Below are positions 25,510 through 34,311 of a stretch of DNA of 64,000 nucleotides, piece by piece. This stretch comes from Sphingomonas sp. HMP6 (GTDB lineage: Bacteria > Pseudomonadota > Alphaproteobacteria > Sphingomonadales > Sphingomonadaceae). A program made the position numbers and the translations under genes. Within the stretch, counting starts at the first letter, position 1, and each line of letters starts with the position of its first letter. The notes under the pieces were generated by a model. That model ran no database searches and was not told the DNA's origin. It was given only the letters and a program-made list of their open reading frames with translations. The stretch lies in the NCBI RefSeq assembly GCF_013374095.1, contig NZ_AP022672.1, positions 744,001 to 808,000 of the forward strand, given 5' to 3'.

Positions 25510-26928
25510 ATGGGAAACGCCCGGCATCCACCAGCGGCAACGCGCCGACCGACACAAGCGGTCTTACGCCAGCCCGATGACAGGATTGAGGCGCCACAAC
25601 TCGCTGGCCCAATCCCCCGGCGTAATTCGGGAAATAGTGGGTCGGCGCCGTGGATACTACCCGCGCTATCCGATGGGGTCGGCCGCGATCTAACCTGGAC
25701 CTTCATCGCCTTTGTTGAGATAACGAACTTTGCGGCGTTGCGGCGATATCTCGGTCGGACGCGCGCCGACGCGTTGGTACTTGACCTAGAAAAACGGATC
25801 GTCTCCGCTTTGCCGACAACAATATCGACAGTAATCGGTCGGCCGACGATCGAACTAACGTTCGACGGTGCTTCCTACGCCGACCTCGAAACCACGAATG
25901 CACAATTGCGTGCTGCGATTTCAGCGCCGTTCGATATCGACAATGAAATGCACACGATCGAGATTGTCATCGGCGCTGCCGGTGCGCCGATCGGTACGAC
26001 CGAGGATGTCCGGCTTACCGAAGAAGCCGAAGGAGCGTTGGAGGAAGCGCGGCAAGAGCGCCGCAGCGTGCTTCGCGACCTGTCCGCTGGAACGCCGGCG
26101 TTCGACCGTCTGACGCTCACGCGCGAACTGCCGCTTGCCATCGTAAATGGCGAGATGTTTCTACAATATCAGCCCAAGCTGCATGTGCGCGATCAAAAAG
26201 TCGCGAGTGCGGAGGCGCTAGTGCGCTGGCAGCACCCGACGCGCGGCCTGATCCTGCCAAGCGATTTCATCACGGTAGCCGAGGAAGCGCGGCAAATTTC
26301 GGCGCTGACGCTTTGGACGCTGGATGAAGTCATTCGAGACCAGCGGACGATTGCCAAAGATGGGCACGATCTTACGATTTTCGTCAACATTTCTGGGCAG
26401 TTGCTGGGTGAAAAATCGTTCGTTGAAGCGGCGTGCGAAAAGGTCCGCGACGGCGGCGCTAAAATCGGATTCGAAATTACCGAGACTGCCGTTATTCGCG
26501 ACCCCGACTGCGCGATTGCGAATTTGAAGATCTTCGCAGACCAAGGCATCACCATTGCAATCGATGATTATGGTGCCGGCCTTTCGTCGCTCGCCTATCT
26601 CAAACAATTGCCGGCGCGCGAACTGAAAATTGACAAGATGTTCGTGCTGCAGTTGACGAGCAGCAACCGCGATCCGCTTATCGTTCGCTCGACGATCGAT
26701 CTCGCCCATGCACTGGATATGGAAGTCACCGCGGAGGGTGTCGAAACCCAGGCGGCAATGGCGCTTTTGTCGGTGATGGGATGCGACATGATCCAAGGGT
26801 ACCTGATCAGTCGTCCGGTCTCCATCGACGCGTTTCGGCGGTACTTGCGCGACGATGTTGCGCGCCCGCTGGAGGACGCGCGCCAGTCGATGTTCAAGCG
26901 CCCAGCGACCTTTTGGAAAAGCGCTTGA
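25510..26928 (+). CDS. EAL-domain cyclic-di-GMP phosphodiesterase with degenerate N-terminal GGDEF-like domain
   Basis: Hydrolyses the second messenger c-di-GMP. The EAL domain (about residues 205-450) keeps the active-site set: AEALVRWQHP, FVNISGQLL, FEITETAV, DDYGAGLSSLAYLKQLPARELKIDK, AEGVET and MIQGYLISRP, so it should be active. The preceding about 130 residues look like a GGDEF fold without a GGDEF motif. The start is doubtful: the first roughly 60 residues from ATG 25510 are proline/arginine-rich and unlike a protein domain, but no better in-frame start with a ribosome site is seen before the domain begins at LTWTFIAFVEI. A histidine kinase follows after 45 bases. Confidence 0.88.
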   Translation: MGNARHPPAATRRPTQAVLRQPDDRIEAPQLAGPIPRRNSGNSGSAPWILPALSDGVGRDLTWTFIAFVEITNFAALRRYLGRTRADALVLDLEKRIVSALPTTISTVIGRPTIELTFDGASYADLETTNAQLRAAISAPFDIDNEMHTIEIVIGAAGAPIGTTEDVRLTEEAEGALEEARQERRSVLRDLSAGTPAFDRLTLTRELPLAIVNGEMFLQYQPKLHVRDQKVASAEALVRWQHPTRGLILPSDFITVAEEARQISALTLWTLDEVIRDQRTIAKDGHDLTIFVNISGQLLGEKSFVEAACEKVRDGGAKIGFEITETAVIRDPDCAIANLKIFADQGITIAIDDYGAGLSSLAYLKQLPARELKIDKMFVLQLTSSNRDPLIVRSTIDLAHALDMEVTAEGVETQAAMALLSVMGCDMIQGYLISRPVSIDAFRRYLRDDVARPLEDARQSMFKRPATFWKSA

Positions 26929-26973
26929 ACATAAGTGTTAGCCGCTTAGCCCGGTCTTAACGACTTCACGAGC

Positions 26974-29448
26974 ATGGTCGCCGTGATGAGGCGCCTTTAC
27001 CTCCGCGCGTTTGCGATCTTGCTGCTTGCCTCGGTCGAGCCACGCCTCGTCATAGCTGCCGCAACCGCGCAAGCGCCAGTGGCATCCAGCGCCCTGTTCG
27101 AGACGTTGATCGCCGATGCACGGGCACAAATGCTGATTGATCCGGCGCAGACCATCGTCCAGGCGAAAGCGGCCGAGCAGATGGCATCCACGATGCCGGA
27201 CCGGCAGAAAACCGTCGCAATCGCGACAGCGAAATGGTTGCAAGGCGAAGCCTATGTCCGTCTAAATAACGCTGCCGCCGCCGCGCCGCTGATCGACAGC
27301 GCCATCAGGATGGTTTCCAAGGCAGGGGTGGTCACCAAATTGAATGGCGACCTCTTGCTATCGCGTGGTGGGTTGATGACAGCGCAGGCAGACGTGGCGG
27401 GCGCATTAGCTGCCTATCAACAAGCGCACGATGTGTTTCGTTCGATCGGCGAAACCCGCAGCCAAGCGATCGCATTGGTATTGATGGGTGTCCTTTACAC
27501 GGAAGCGGACGATCACGAGAATGCGCTGAAATACTTCAAGCAAGCGCTGGATGTATATCAGGCAGATCAGCAGCTTCTTTTCTCGGTATATACAAATCGC
27601 GGGGTGTCGCTGCAGGAACTTCATCGTTTTGCCGCGGCGCAAGTTGAGTTCCGCGAAGCGCTAAAGGTCGCCCGCGCGCTGAAAAGCCCTAATCTTGAAG
27701 GCCAGACGCTGCGCAATATCGCGCGTGGTCAATTGGAGGCGGGGCAACTCAGCGCCGCTGATCGCAGCATCGCATTGGGGTTCCAGGCTTCACGGGGTGG
27801 CGATGCCGCGTCGTCGCGCGCGCACTTTCTCGTGCTTTCGGCTTGGTCGGCGCGGCTCCACGGACGCATGGGTGAGGCGGAGCGTCTGATCCGGCGGGCA
27901 TTTGGCATGGTCGGCACCGAAAGCTCCACGCTTGATCTGCGCGAGGGACACCAGACGGCGTACGACATCTTCAAGAAAACCGGAAACCAGGGGCAAGCGC
28001 TGCTCCACCTGGAGGCGCTCAAGAAATTTGATGACAAGACCTCCACGCTGGCGGCGTCGGCCAATACGTCGCTTGCCGCCGCGCGGTTCGATTTTGCCAA
28101 TCAGGAACTAAAGATCGAAAAGCTGAAGCGCGCGCAGTTGCAGCGCAATATCGATGACGCGAAGCAACGCGCCCAGACGCAGCAGCAAATCTTTGCGGTG
28201 CTTGGTCTCGCGTCGCTGATCATCGTCGCGATGCTTGCGTTCGGTTTGATCACAATCCGGCGCAGCCGTAACGAAGTGCGCGCTGCCAACGTCGATCTTG
28301 GCCTGACCAACGCCGCACTCGGCAAGGCGCTGGCCGCCAAGACCGAATTCCTTGCCACGACCAGCCATGAGATCCGCACGCCGCTCAATGGCATTCTCGG
28401 GATGACGCAAGTGATGTTGGCCGATGCGGCGCTCAGCGCGCCGCTGCGTGACCGGATCGGCGTCGTGCACGGCGCGGGCCTCACGATGCGCGCGCTGGTC
28501 GATGACATTCTCGATATTGCGAAGATGGAAACCGGGAATCTGACGATCGAGCGCGTGCCGTTCGATCTGACGGCGACGTTGCGCGACGTTTGCCGGATGT
28601 GGGAGGAGCAAGCCCGCGCCAAGGGTCTGGACTTCACGCTGGACGTGCAAGAGGCACCGACGATGATCGAAGGCGATCCGGCGCGGATCCGCCAGATCGC
28701 GTTCAACCTGCTGTCCAATGCGCTGAAGTTTACCGATAGTGGCGATGTCACCGTGCGCGCCTTTGCCAGCGATACGATGCTGTCGATATCGGTCGCGGAC
28801 ACCGGCCTCGGCATTCCCCCGGACAAGTTGGACATCATCTTCGAATCGTTTCGCCAGGTCGATGCGGGGACGACGCGCAAATATGGCGGCACTGGCCTGG
28901 GGCTGGCGATTTGTCGCAACCTCGCGCAGGCGATGGACGGCGATGTTCGCGTCTCGAGCACGCCAAATGCCGGGACCATTTTCACGCTCGAAATTCCGCT
29001 GCTGCTCGCTGAAGCACCCGACGCCACGCCCGACGAAGCCCCGAGCGGGCCTGGCGCGCTGTTGATTCTGGACCGCAATCCGATTTCACGCGCGATGCTG
29101 CGCGCTGTCCTGGAAGCGCGCGCCGGGACTGTGCTGTTCGCGTCGAGCGCCGATGAGGCGATTGCGCACATCGGCACCCGCCGCGTGGCCCGCGTGCTAA
29201 TCGATGATGCGACGATCAAAGCGGCGGACGATGTCGACGCTGCGTTGCAAGCGCTGGGCGGACTCGACGTGATAACGGCATTGCTGTGGCCTGCGCCGGA
29301 TGCGGCCGATCGCGATCGGTTCACCGCACTCGGCATCGACCATGTCATCGCCAAGCCGATCGCCGGTGCAGCGCTTGCCGCCATCTTGTTCAATGCGCCA
29401 AGTCGCGGCGAAGCCGGGCTCAATCGACTTGTATCGCAAGCGGCGTGA
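26974..29448 (+). CDS. TPR-containing hybrid sensor histidine kinase
   Basis: An 824-residue membrane sensor. Order: signal peptide (LYLRAFAILLLASVEP), periplasmic TPR-like repeats (about 60-340), a coiled segment, one membrane helix (407-428, FAVLGLASLIIVAMLAFGLITI), HisKA with phospho-accepting His465 in TSHEIRTPLNGILGM, HATPase with the N box (FNLLSNALKFT), G1 (DTGLGIP) and G2 (GGTGLGLAI), and a C-terminal receiver-like domain (about 690-800). The receiver keeps an aspartate in VLIDDATI and lysine in IAKPI, but its N-terminal acidic pair is reduced to LDRN, so phosphotransfer there is uncertain. It likely signals to the response regulator encoded 63 bases downstream. Confidence 0.9.
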   Translation: MVAVMRRLYLRAFAILLLASVEPRLVIAAATAQAPVASSALFETLIADARAQMLIDPAQTIVQAKAAEQMASTMPDRQKTVAIATAKWLQGEAYVRLNNAAAAAPLIDSAIRMVSKAGVVTKLNGDLLLSRGGLMTAQADVAGALAAYQQAHDVFRSIGETRSQAIALVLMGVLYTEADDHENALKYFKQALDVYQADQQLLFSVYTNRGVSLQELHRFAAAQVEFREALKVARALKSPNLEGQTLRNIARGQLEAGQLSAADRSIALGFQASRGGDAASSRAHFLVLSAWSARLHGRMGEAERLIRRAFGMVGTESSTLDLREGHQTAYDIFKKTGNQGQALLHLEALKKFDDKTSTLAASANTSLAAARFDFANQELKIEKLKRAQLQRNIDDAKQRAQTQQQIFAVLGLASLIIVAMLAFGLITIRRSRNEVRAANVDLGLTNAALGKALAAKTEFLATTSHEIRTPLNGILGMTQVMLADAALSAPLRDRIGVVHGAGLTMRALVDDILDIAKMETGNLTIERVPFDLTATLRDVCRMWEEQARAKGLDFTLDVQEAPTMIEGDPARIRQIAFNLLSNALKFTDSGDVTVRAFASDTMLSISVADTGLGIPPDKLDIIFESFRQVDAGTTRKYGGTGLGLAICRNLAQAMDGDVRVSSTPNAGTIFTLEIPLLLAEAPDATPDEAPSGPGALLILDRNPISRAMLRAVLEARAGTVLFASSADEAIAHIGTRRVARVLIDDATIKAADDVDAALQALGGLDVITALLWPAPDAADRDRFTALGIDHVIAKPIAGAALAAILFNAPSRGEAGLNRLVSQAA

Positions 29449-29511
29449 CCCGATAGAGATGGCCGATATGCCCGCACCCTCCACCTTTGATCGTCGCGCG
29501 AGCCGCAGACG

Positions 29512-29901
29512 ATGAACATCCTGTTCATCGAAGATGACCCGATGAACCGGCGTGTCGTGAAGGATATGCTGGATGTCGCCGGTGCGACCATGACCGGTGC
29601 GGAAAGTGCCGAAATCGGGCTCGAGCTGATCGGCAAGCATGATTTCGAAATGGTCCTCCTCGATTTGCGCATGCCGGGCATGGATGGGTTCGAAGCGTTG
29701 CGGCACATCCGCGCGCGTGGCGATGCGAAAGCGCAACTTCCGGTTATCATTCTGACCGCCGATACAGCGGTCGATCTGCGCGAGCGGTGTCTCGCCGACG
29801 GTGCGGATGAAGTGTTGTTCAAGCCGGTCGCGATGGATTCGCTGTTCGATGCGATCGGGCGGATGCTCGCGAAAGGTGCCGGAGACGGCATGATCGGCTG
29901 A
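29512..29901 (+). CDS. Single-domain response regulator (CheY-like)
   Basis: A 129-residue stand-alone receiver with every catalytic residue: acidic cluster E7-D8-D9, phospho-acceptor D51 in LLDLRMPGMDGF, T82 in IILTADT and K104 in LFKPVA. No output domain. It lies just after the hybrid kinase and is the likely phosphorylation partner or phosphorelay intermediate. The element inserted at 29948 begins 46 bases after its stop, so anything formerly cotranscribed downstream has been separated. Confidence 0.93.
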   Translation: MNILFIEDDPMNRRVVKDMLDVAGATMTGAESAEIGLELIGKHDFEMVLLDLRMPGMDGFEALRHIRARGDAKAQLPVIILTADTAVDLRERCLADGADEVLFKPVAMDSLFDAIGRMLAKGAGDGMIG

Positions 29902-29947
29902 TCCGGTGCCGGATCGTCCAGCAATCGTATAGCGCGGAGCCGACTAG

Positions 29948-31584
29948 CCTGATCTATTCACCGGCAGCGTTTCTCAGCCGATGGGTCAGCGCAGGCGTCG
30001 TGTAGCCGCAGGCAGGGCGCATGGGTCCCAAGCGCCTGTCTCATCGCGGGTTCACAGTTTGGGGCGGAGTTGATGGGCGGGGTTCGTTTGGCGGCCACTG
30101 CCGCATCGATCATGGTCCCGTGGTGCGCAAGTTGAGCGCGATGGATCGGAACAGCGCGGCATCGGGACAGGCGCTTGCGAAGGCGATGCGGATGCGGCTG
30201 GTGGTTTCGACGACGCGCGCGGCGACCTTGAGCAGCCGCAGGCGGATGGTCGCGAACTCGGCGGTGCGGAGCGTGGCGGTTGCGGGCATAGCGTGCCGCA
30301 CGGCCCACATCAGCCAGTAGGCGGCGGTGTGAAGGATGAGCCGCATCTGATTGGCGTTGGCCGAGCAGCAGGAGGTTCGGTCGCTCTTCAGCTGCGTTTT
30401 ATGCAGCTTGATCAAGTTTTCCGCCTGGCCGCGGGCGCAGTAAAGCGTGTCATAGATCCGTTCAGCGCTGCCCTCGGCAAGCGAGGTGACAACGAGGCGG
30501 ATGTCGAGGCCGAGGCTGCTCGCCTCGATGCGAGCAACGACGCGACGTTCGGTATTCCCCCAGGTTTTCGCAGCGTAGCGCGTCTCTGCGTAACGCCTTA
30601 GTTCGACCAGTCCCTGCAATGCCCGGTCGGTCGCGCAGGCATCGCCTTCCCGAACGATGACGGGATCGGCGTGGAGCGTGCGGTTGCCGGGCAGCCCGAA
30701 GATGTAGTCGATTCCGTTCGCCTCGCACCAGGCCATCGGCTCTGGCCGACCGTAATGACCATCGCCGCGCAGCGTGATCCGGGTATCGGGCCAGTGGCGA
30801 CGGATACGTCGCACGAGCCGGCGAACATGGCCGGCGACTTCCTTGCCCGACGGCGTTTTGCCGGTGCGCAGCAGCATCGCAACCGGCCGCCCGGTAGCGG
30901 TGTCGTAGACATGGATCGGCAGGAAGCAGCGCTCGCCGTAGTGGCCGTTCCAGAAAGAGAGCTGCTGCGCGCCGTGTACGACGTCGACGGTATCATCGAT
31001 GTCGAGCGTCACCGCCGCAGGTGGCACGGGGTAGCTCGCGCAATAAAGGTCGACCAGCGTACCGGTCAGACGGATCAACTCGCGCGTAGTCGGCGCGTTT
31101 TCCCACCGGCTCATCGTCGGCTGGCTGGCCAGCCCGAACGGATCACCCGGCAGTTTGCCGAGCGCCAGCTTGAACCCTGGATCATGCCGCAGGGCGTCGA
31201 GATCATTGGCGTCTTCATACCCACACGAGATCGCGAGCATGCGGGCGCGCAAGATGTCGGCGACCCGGTGGATCACCCGACCCTGATCGCGCGGATCAGC
31301 GATGCAGGCGGCGAGCCGATCCGCGATCCCCAACCGCCGCTCGGCCTGTGCGAGCAGTAGCACGCCGCCGTCCGACGTCAGCCGACCGCCGTCGAACGCG
31401 GCGGTGATTTTTCGACCACGAATGGCTGGGAAGGTGAAGGAGAACCCACTATCGTCGGCCATGGCGGTCGTGGCACTTTCTGTCTGGAGCAGAGGGATGG
31501 CGTAAGCACCCTTTCTCTACTCCAAACCAAAGACTTAGACCACGATCGCCACCACCGATTATCGCTCCCGATGAATAATCCGGG
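29948..31584. mobile_element. Complete IS1380-family insertion sequence, 1637 bp, with TSD CTAG
   Basis: Both ends can be read. The left end begins CCTGATCTATTCACCGGC and the right end, read inwards on the minus strand, begins CCCGGATTATTCATCGGG; they match at about three quarters of their first 22 positions, the usual imperfect IS1380-type terminal repeats. Each end is flanked by CTAG (29944-29947 and 31585-31588), a four-base target duplication. The single transposase gene is intact. Length, single ORF and four-base duplication fit the IS1380 family. It sits in an intergenic site between the response regulator and an AraC gene, so it breaks no visible gene. Confidence 0.92.
30110..31462 (-). 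CDS. IS1380 family DDE transposase
   Basis: A 450-residue cut-and-paste transposase. Conserved pieces of the family: TSDGGVLLLAQAERRLG near the N terminus, the first catalytic aspartate region LDIDDTVD, the second in LRGDGHYGRPEPM followed by DYIFGLPGN, and the glutamate region YCARGQAENLIKLHK. No internal stops or frameshifts, so the element is probably functional. It reads against the flanking genes. Confidence 0.95.
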   Translation of the reverse strand: MADDSGFSFTFPAIRGRKITAAFDGGRLTSDGGVLLLAQAERRLGIADRLAACIADPRDQGRVIHRVADILRARMLAISCGYEDANDLDALRHDPGFKLALGKLPGDPFGLASQPTMSRWENAPTTRELIRLTGTLVDLYCASYPVPPAAVTLDIDDTVDVVHGAQQLSFWNGHYGERCFLPIHVYDTATGRPVAMLLRTGKTPSGKEVAGHVRRLVRRIRRHWPDTRITLRGDGHYGRPEPMAWCEANGIDYIFGLPGNRTLHADPVIVREGDACATDRALQGLVELRRYAETRYAAKTWGNTERRVVARIEASSLGLDIRLVVTSLAEGSAERIYDTLYCARGQAENLIKLHKTQLKSDRTSCCSANANQMRLILHTAAYWLMWAVRHAMPATATLRTAEFATIRLRLLKVAARVVETTSRIRIAFASACPDAALFRSIALNLRTTGP

Positions 31585-31653
31585 CTAGATCGGCCGCGTA
31601 ACGATCGACCGATAAGTGGCGTATAGCGCGCATTCCCCTCGCTGGAGTGCGTC

Positions 31654-32640
31654 ATGCCCGAACCTCTTCTCGATCACCTACTGGCGACGATGGACGTCGC
31701 CGTCGAGGCATTCGCGGTGTGCGAGGTGCGCAAGGGTCTCCGACTGATCGGTGGTGCGAGCAAGGCGATCGAGGTGCATTATGTGCTGTCGGGCACGATG
31801 TACCTGACCGTGCCGGGCCAGCCGGTCATGATCTGCCCGCCCGGCAGCGTCGTCATTGTTCCACCCGGCGTCTCCCAAGTGATCGCGGCGGACCAGCACC
31901 CTGCGCGCGATGTCGGTGCGGCCGACAATTGTCGGATGACCCGCGACGGCCTGATGCTGTTCGATGCTGCCGAGGGAGCACCCGGCGACGTACGCGTCGT
32001 GTGCGGCCTGGTGTTCGCGAACATCTCGGGCTCGTTCGGCTTGCTTGACGCGGTAAGACGCCCGATCGTCGAGGATCTCTCCGATCTGGCGATCGTCCAG
32101 AGCGGCTATCGCATGATGATCGAGGAGATTGGCGGCGGCGCGCTGGGCACGCGTGCATTGACAGGCGCCTTGATGAAGGCGTGCCTCATCATCGTGCTGC
32201 GCCGGCATTTCGCGCGCGCCGGGCATGGCTCGGGCGTGCTCGGAACGTTGCGCGATCCGCGGCTGGGCAAGGCGATCACGGCGATCCTCGACACGCCGGC
32301 CGCGCAGCACAGCGTCGCGAGCCTTGCCAGCATTGCGGGGATGAGCCGATCGGCCTTCGCGCGTGAATTTTCGACTACCTTGTCGATGAGCCCGATGGCC
32401 TTCGTAGCCAAAACGCGGCTGCATCATGCCGCCGAATTGCTGAAATCGACGCGCTTGCCGGTGAAAGTGATCGCCGCCAGCATCGGCTTTGCCAGTCGCA
32501 GCCATTTCAGCCGCGCCTTCGCCTTGGCTTATGGGGCGGACCCGAGCCGCTTTCGCAGCGGCGCGTCGGCTCCGACGCAGCCTGTAACGCCGCACGCGCT
32601 TTCCGCGAATGAGCGGCATGTCGCGTCGATGACGGTGTGA
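31654..32640 (+). CDS. AraC family transcriptional regulator with N-terminal cupin
   Basis: A 328-residue regulator: a cupin-like sensor domain (about 15-190; VLSGTMYLTVPGQPVMICPPGSVVIVPPG) and a C-terminal double HTH (about 215-305; SVASLASIAGMSRSAFAREFSTTLSMSPMAFV and the second signature IAASIGFASRSHFSRAFALAYG). The sensor matches the cupin_6 type that often controls oxidoreductase genes. It is followed 27 bases on by a DUF1223 gene in the same direction. The IS right end lies 65 bases before the start, so its promoter may have been altered or supplied by the insertion. Confidence 0.9.
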   Translation: MPEPLLDHLLATMDVAVEAFAVCEVRKGLRLIGGASKAIEVHYVLSGTMYLTVPGQPVMICPPGSVVIVPPGVSQVIAADQHPARDVGAADNCRMTRDGLMLFDAAEGAPGDVRVVCGLVFANISGSFGLLDAVRRPIVEDLSDLAIVQSGYRMMIEEIGGGALGTRALTGALMKACLIIVLRRHFARAGHGSGVLGTLRDPRLGKAITAILDTPAAQHSVASLASIAGMSRSAFAREFSTTLSMSPMAFVAKTRLHHAAELLKSTRLPVKVIAASIGFASRSHFSRAFALAYGADPSRFRSGASAPTQPVTPHALSANERHVASMTV

Positions 32641-32667
32641 CGCATCGCCCGCCGGAGATTTGATACC

Positions 32668-33435
32668 ATGACTCGCACCGCATCGTTTTCCCTGCTGTTC
32701 GCCAGTGCCGCATTAGCCGTAAGCGGCGCTTTTGCGTTCGGCGGGTTCAATCCGATCGATCCGAGCGGCGGGGTAACCGCGGCGGTGGCAGCGCCGGCGG
32801 TATCGACCGGGGCCGATGCCGTGCATCCGACCGTGGTCGAGCTGTTCGAGAGCCAGGGCTGTTCGGATTGCCCGCCTGCCAATGCGAACGTCAACGCGCT
32901 CGCGGCGCGCCCCGACATCCTCGCGCTCAATTTTGCGGTGACCTATTGGGATCAGCTCGGCTGGAAGGACACGTTCGCCAAGCCCGCTTACACCGCGCGG
33001 CAGTGGGATTATTCGAATGCCGCCGGGCGCGGGCAAGTCGCGACGCCGCAGGTCATCATCAACGGCGGCGGCACTGTGGTCGGCGCGAACCCGCAAACCC
33101 TCGCGCGCGCGATCCACGATAACGCGCGTGGCCTCGGCGGCCCGCAGATCATGGCAGCCAACGGCAAGGTCACCGTCGGCAAGGGCAGGGGGCATGCGAC
33201 CGTGTGGATCGTGCAATACGATCCGCGCACGCTGACGGTACCGATCCGTGCGGGGGAAAATGGCGGGCGGTCGCTCGATCATCGCAACGTCGTCCGCTCG
33301 CTCGTCGCGCTCGGACATTGGAACGGCGCGCCCGTAACGTTCGGCGTCCCGGCACCCGGCGACCGGGCTTATCGCAGCGCCATCCTCGTTCAGCAGGGCA
33401 AGGGCGGCAAGATCATCGCCGCATCTCGCATCTAA
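32668..33435 (+). CDS. DUF1223 secreted thioredoxin-fold protein
   Basis: A 255-residue exported protein: signal peptide (FSLLFASAALAVSGAFA), then the DUF1223 core, which has a thioredoxin-like fold. The motif VELFESQGCSDCPPANAN carries a CxxC (Cys-Ser-Asp-Cys) in the position of the redox site, with the following VTYWDQLGWKDTFA and TPQVIINGG, the latter equivalent to the cis-proline loop. Redox activity is inference; the family has no settled function. CGGAGA ribosome site before the ATG. Its stop shares bases with the stop of the convergent methyltransferase gene (CTAA). Confidence 0.88.
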   Translation: MTRTASFSLLFASAALAVSGAFAFGGFNPIDPSGGVTAAVAAPAVSTGADAVHPTVVELFESQGCSDCPPANANVNALAARPDILALNFAVTYWDQLGWKDTFAKPAYTARQWDYSNAAGRGQVATPQVIINGGGTVVGANPQTLARAIHDNARGLGGPQIMAANGKVTVGKGRGHATVWIVQYDPRTLTVPIRAGENGGRSLDHRNVVRSLVALGHWNGAPVTFGVPAPGDRAYRSAILVQQGKGGKIIAASRI

Positions 33436-34301
33436 CCCTCCCCGACCCCCGGAGGACGGCGGAGTGCCCCCTCCAGCGACGCCGTTCCGCTGCCCCGTCG
33501 CGCCGGTTTTGGCTGCGATGGGGCAGGGGACCAACCCGTCAGGTAGACCAGGTCGAAACGCTCGGGCGTTTTCCCGTCCGGGTCGGCGCGCGCAGCGAAC
33601 AGCTCGGCGGCGCGCGCCAGCGTATCGCGGCGCAGCGGGGTGCGTGCGCGCAGAACGTTGGTCGCACCCATACCGCGCAGATCGCGCAGAATGCCGCCAA
33701 TCGAGCCATAGCGCACCGTCAACGTTTCGACATCCGCGACGGGCAGCGCGAAGCCCGCGCGCATCAACAGATCGCCCGATGAACGTACGTCGATCTGCGG
33801 GTGGATCCGCGCGGCGGGGCGGTCGCGCTCTGCTTCGCGCAGCACGGCGCGCAGGGTGGAGAGCGTGCCGGCACCGCAGAACGCCGCGAGGAACAGCCCG
33901 TCCGGCCGCAACGCGCGGCGGATCAGCGTCAGGGCACCGGGAAGATCATCGACGCTATCAAGCACGCCGGCCGAAATCACGAGATCGAAGCTGCCGGGCG
34001 CAAAGGGCAAGCGGTCTTCATCGGCTTGCACGCCGCCCGCTTGTGCAGCGAATAGCGCGCCCGCGTCGCAGCGCGTGACCGTCGCGCCATCGGGCGCCGG
34101 CATGGCACCGTCGAAGCAGCCGAGATCGAGCATATCGGTGAAACGGTGCGTCACGCTCGCGAGGCGTTCCGCAATCCCGTCGAGCATAGTCGCGCGGAGG
34201 AAATCGAAGTCGGCAAAGATCGGCGCGGCACGGTCGCGGCGCACGCGGCGTGCGGCGCGATCGAAGATTTCCGGAACATCGGTTGAGGGGGAGAGCGACA
34301 T
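33432..34301 (-). CDS. SAM-dependent methyltransferase (BioC/NDUFAF5-like)
   Basis: A class I methyltransferase of 289 residues from ATG 34301 (SLSPSTDVPEIFDRA). Motif I is MLDLGCFDGAMP, motif II region DEDRLPFAPGSFDLVISAGVLDSVDDLP, then IRRALRPDGLFLAAFCG. The N-terminal VPEIFDRAARRVRRDRAAP is characteristic of the NDUFAF5/BioC-like group, which in bacteria includes malonyl-ACP methyltransferase and, in mitochondria, an arginine hydroxylase for complex I. Which applies here is open. It diverges from comF with only 10 bases between the starts. Confidence 0.85.
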   Translation of the reverse strand: MSLSPSTDVPEIFDRAARRVRRDRAAPIFADFDFLRATMLDGIAERLASVTHRFTDMLDLGCFDGAMPAPDGATVTRCDAGALFAAQAGGVQADEDRLPFAPGSFDLVISAGVLDSVDDLPGALTLIRRALRPDGLFLAAFCGAGTLSTLRAVLREAERDRPAARIHPQIDVRSSGDLLMRAGFALPVADVETLTVRYGSIGGILRDLRGMGATNVLRARTPLRRDTLARAAELFAARADPDGKTPERFDLVYLTGWSPAPSQPKPARRGSGTASLEGALRRPPGVGEG

Positions 34302-34311
34302 CGGGTGGCTT

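Noticed and set aside
25311..25706. 131-codon minus-strand frame overlapping the phosphodiesterase start
   Set aside because: Only its last 17 codons follow a ribosome site; the rest overlaps the phosphodiesterase and reads as shadow. The short peptide is listed separately with low confidence.
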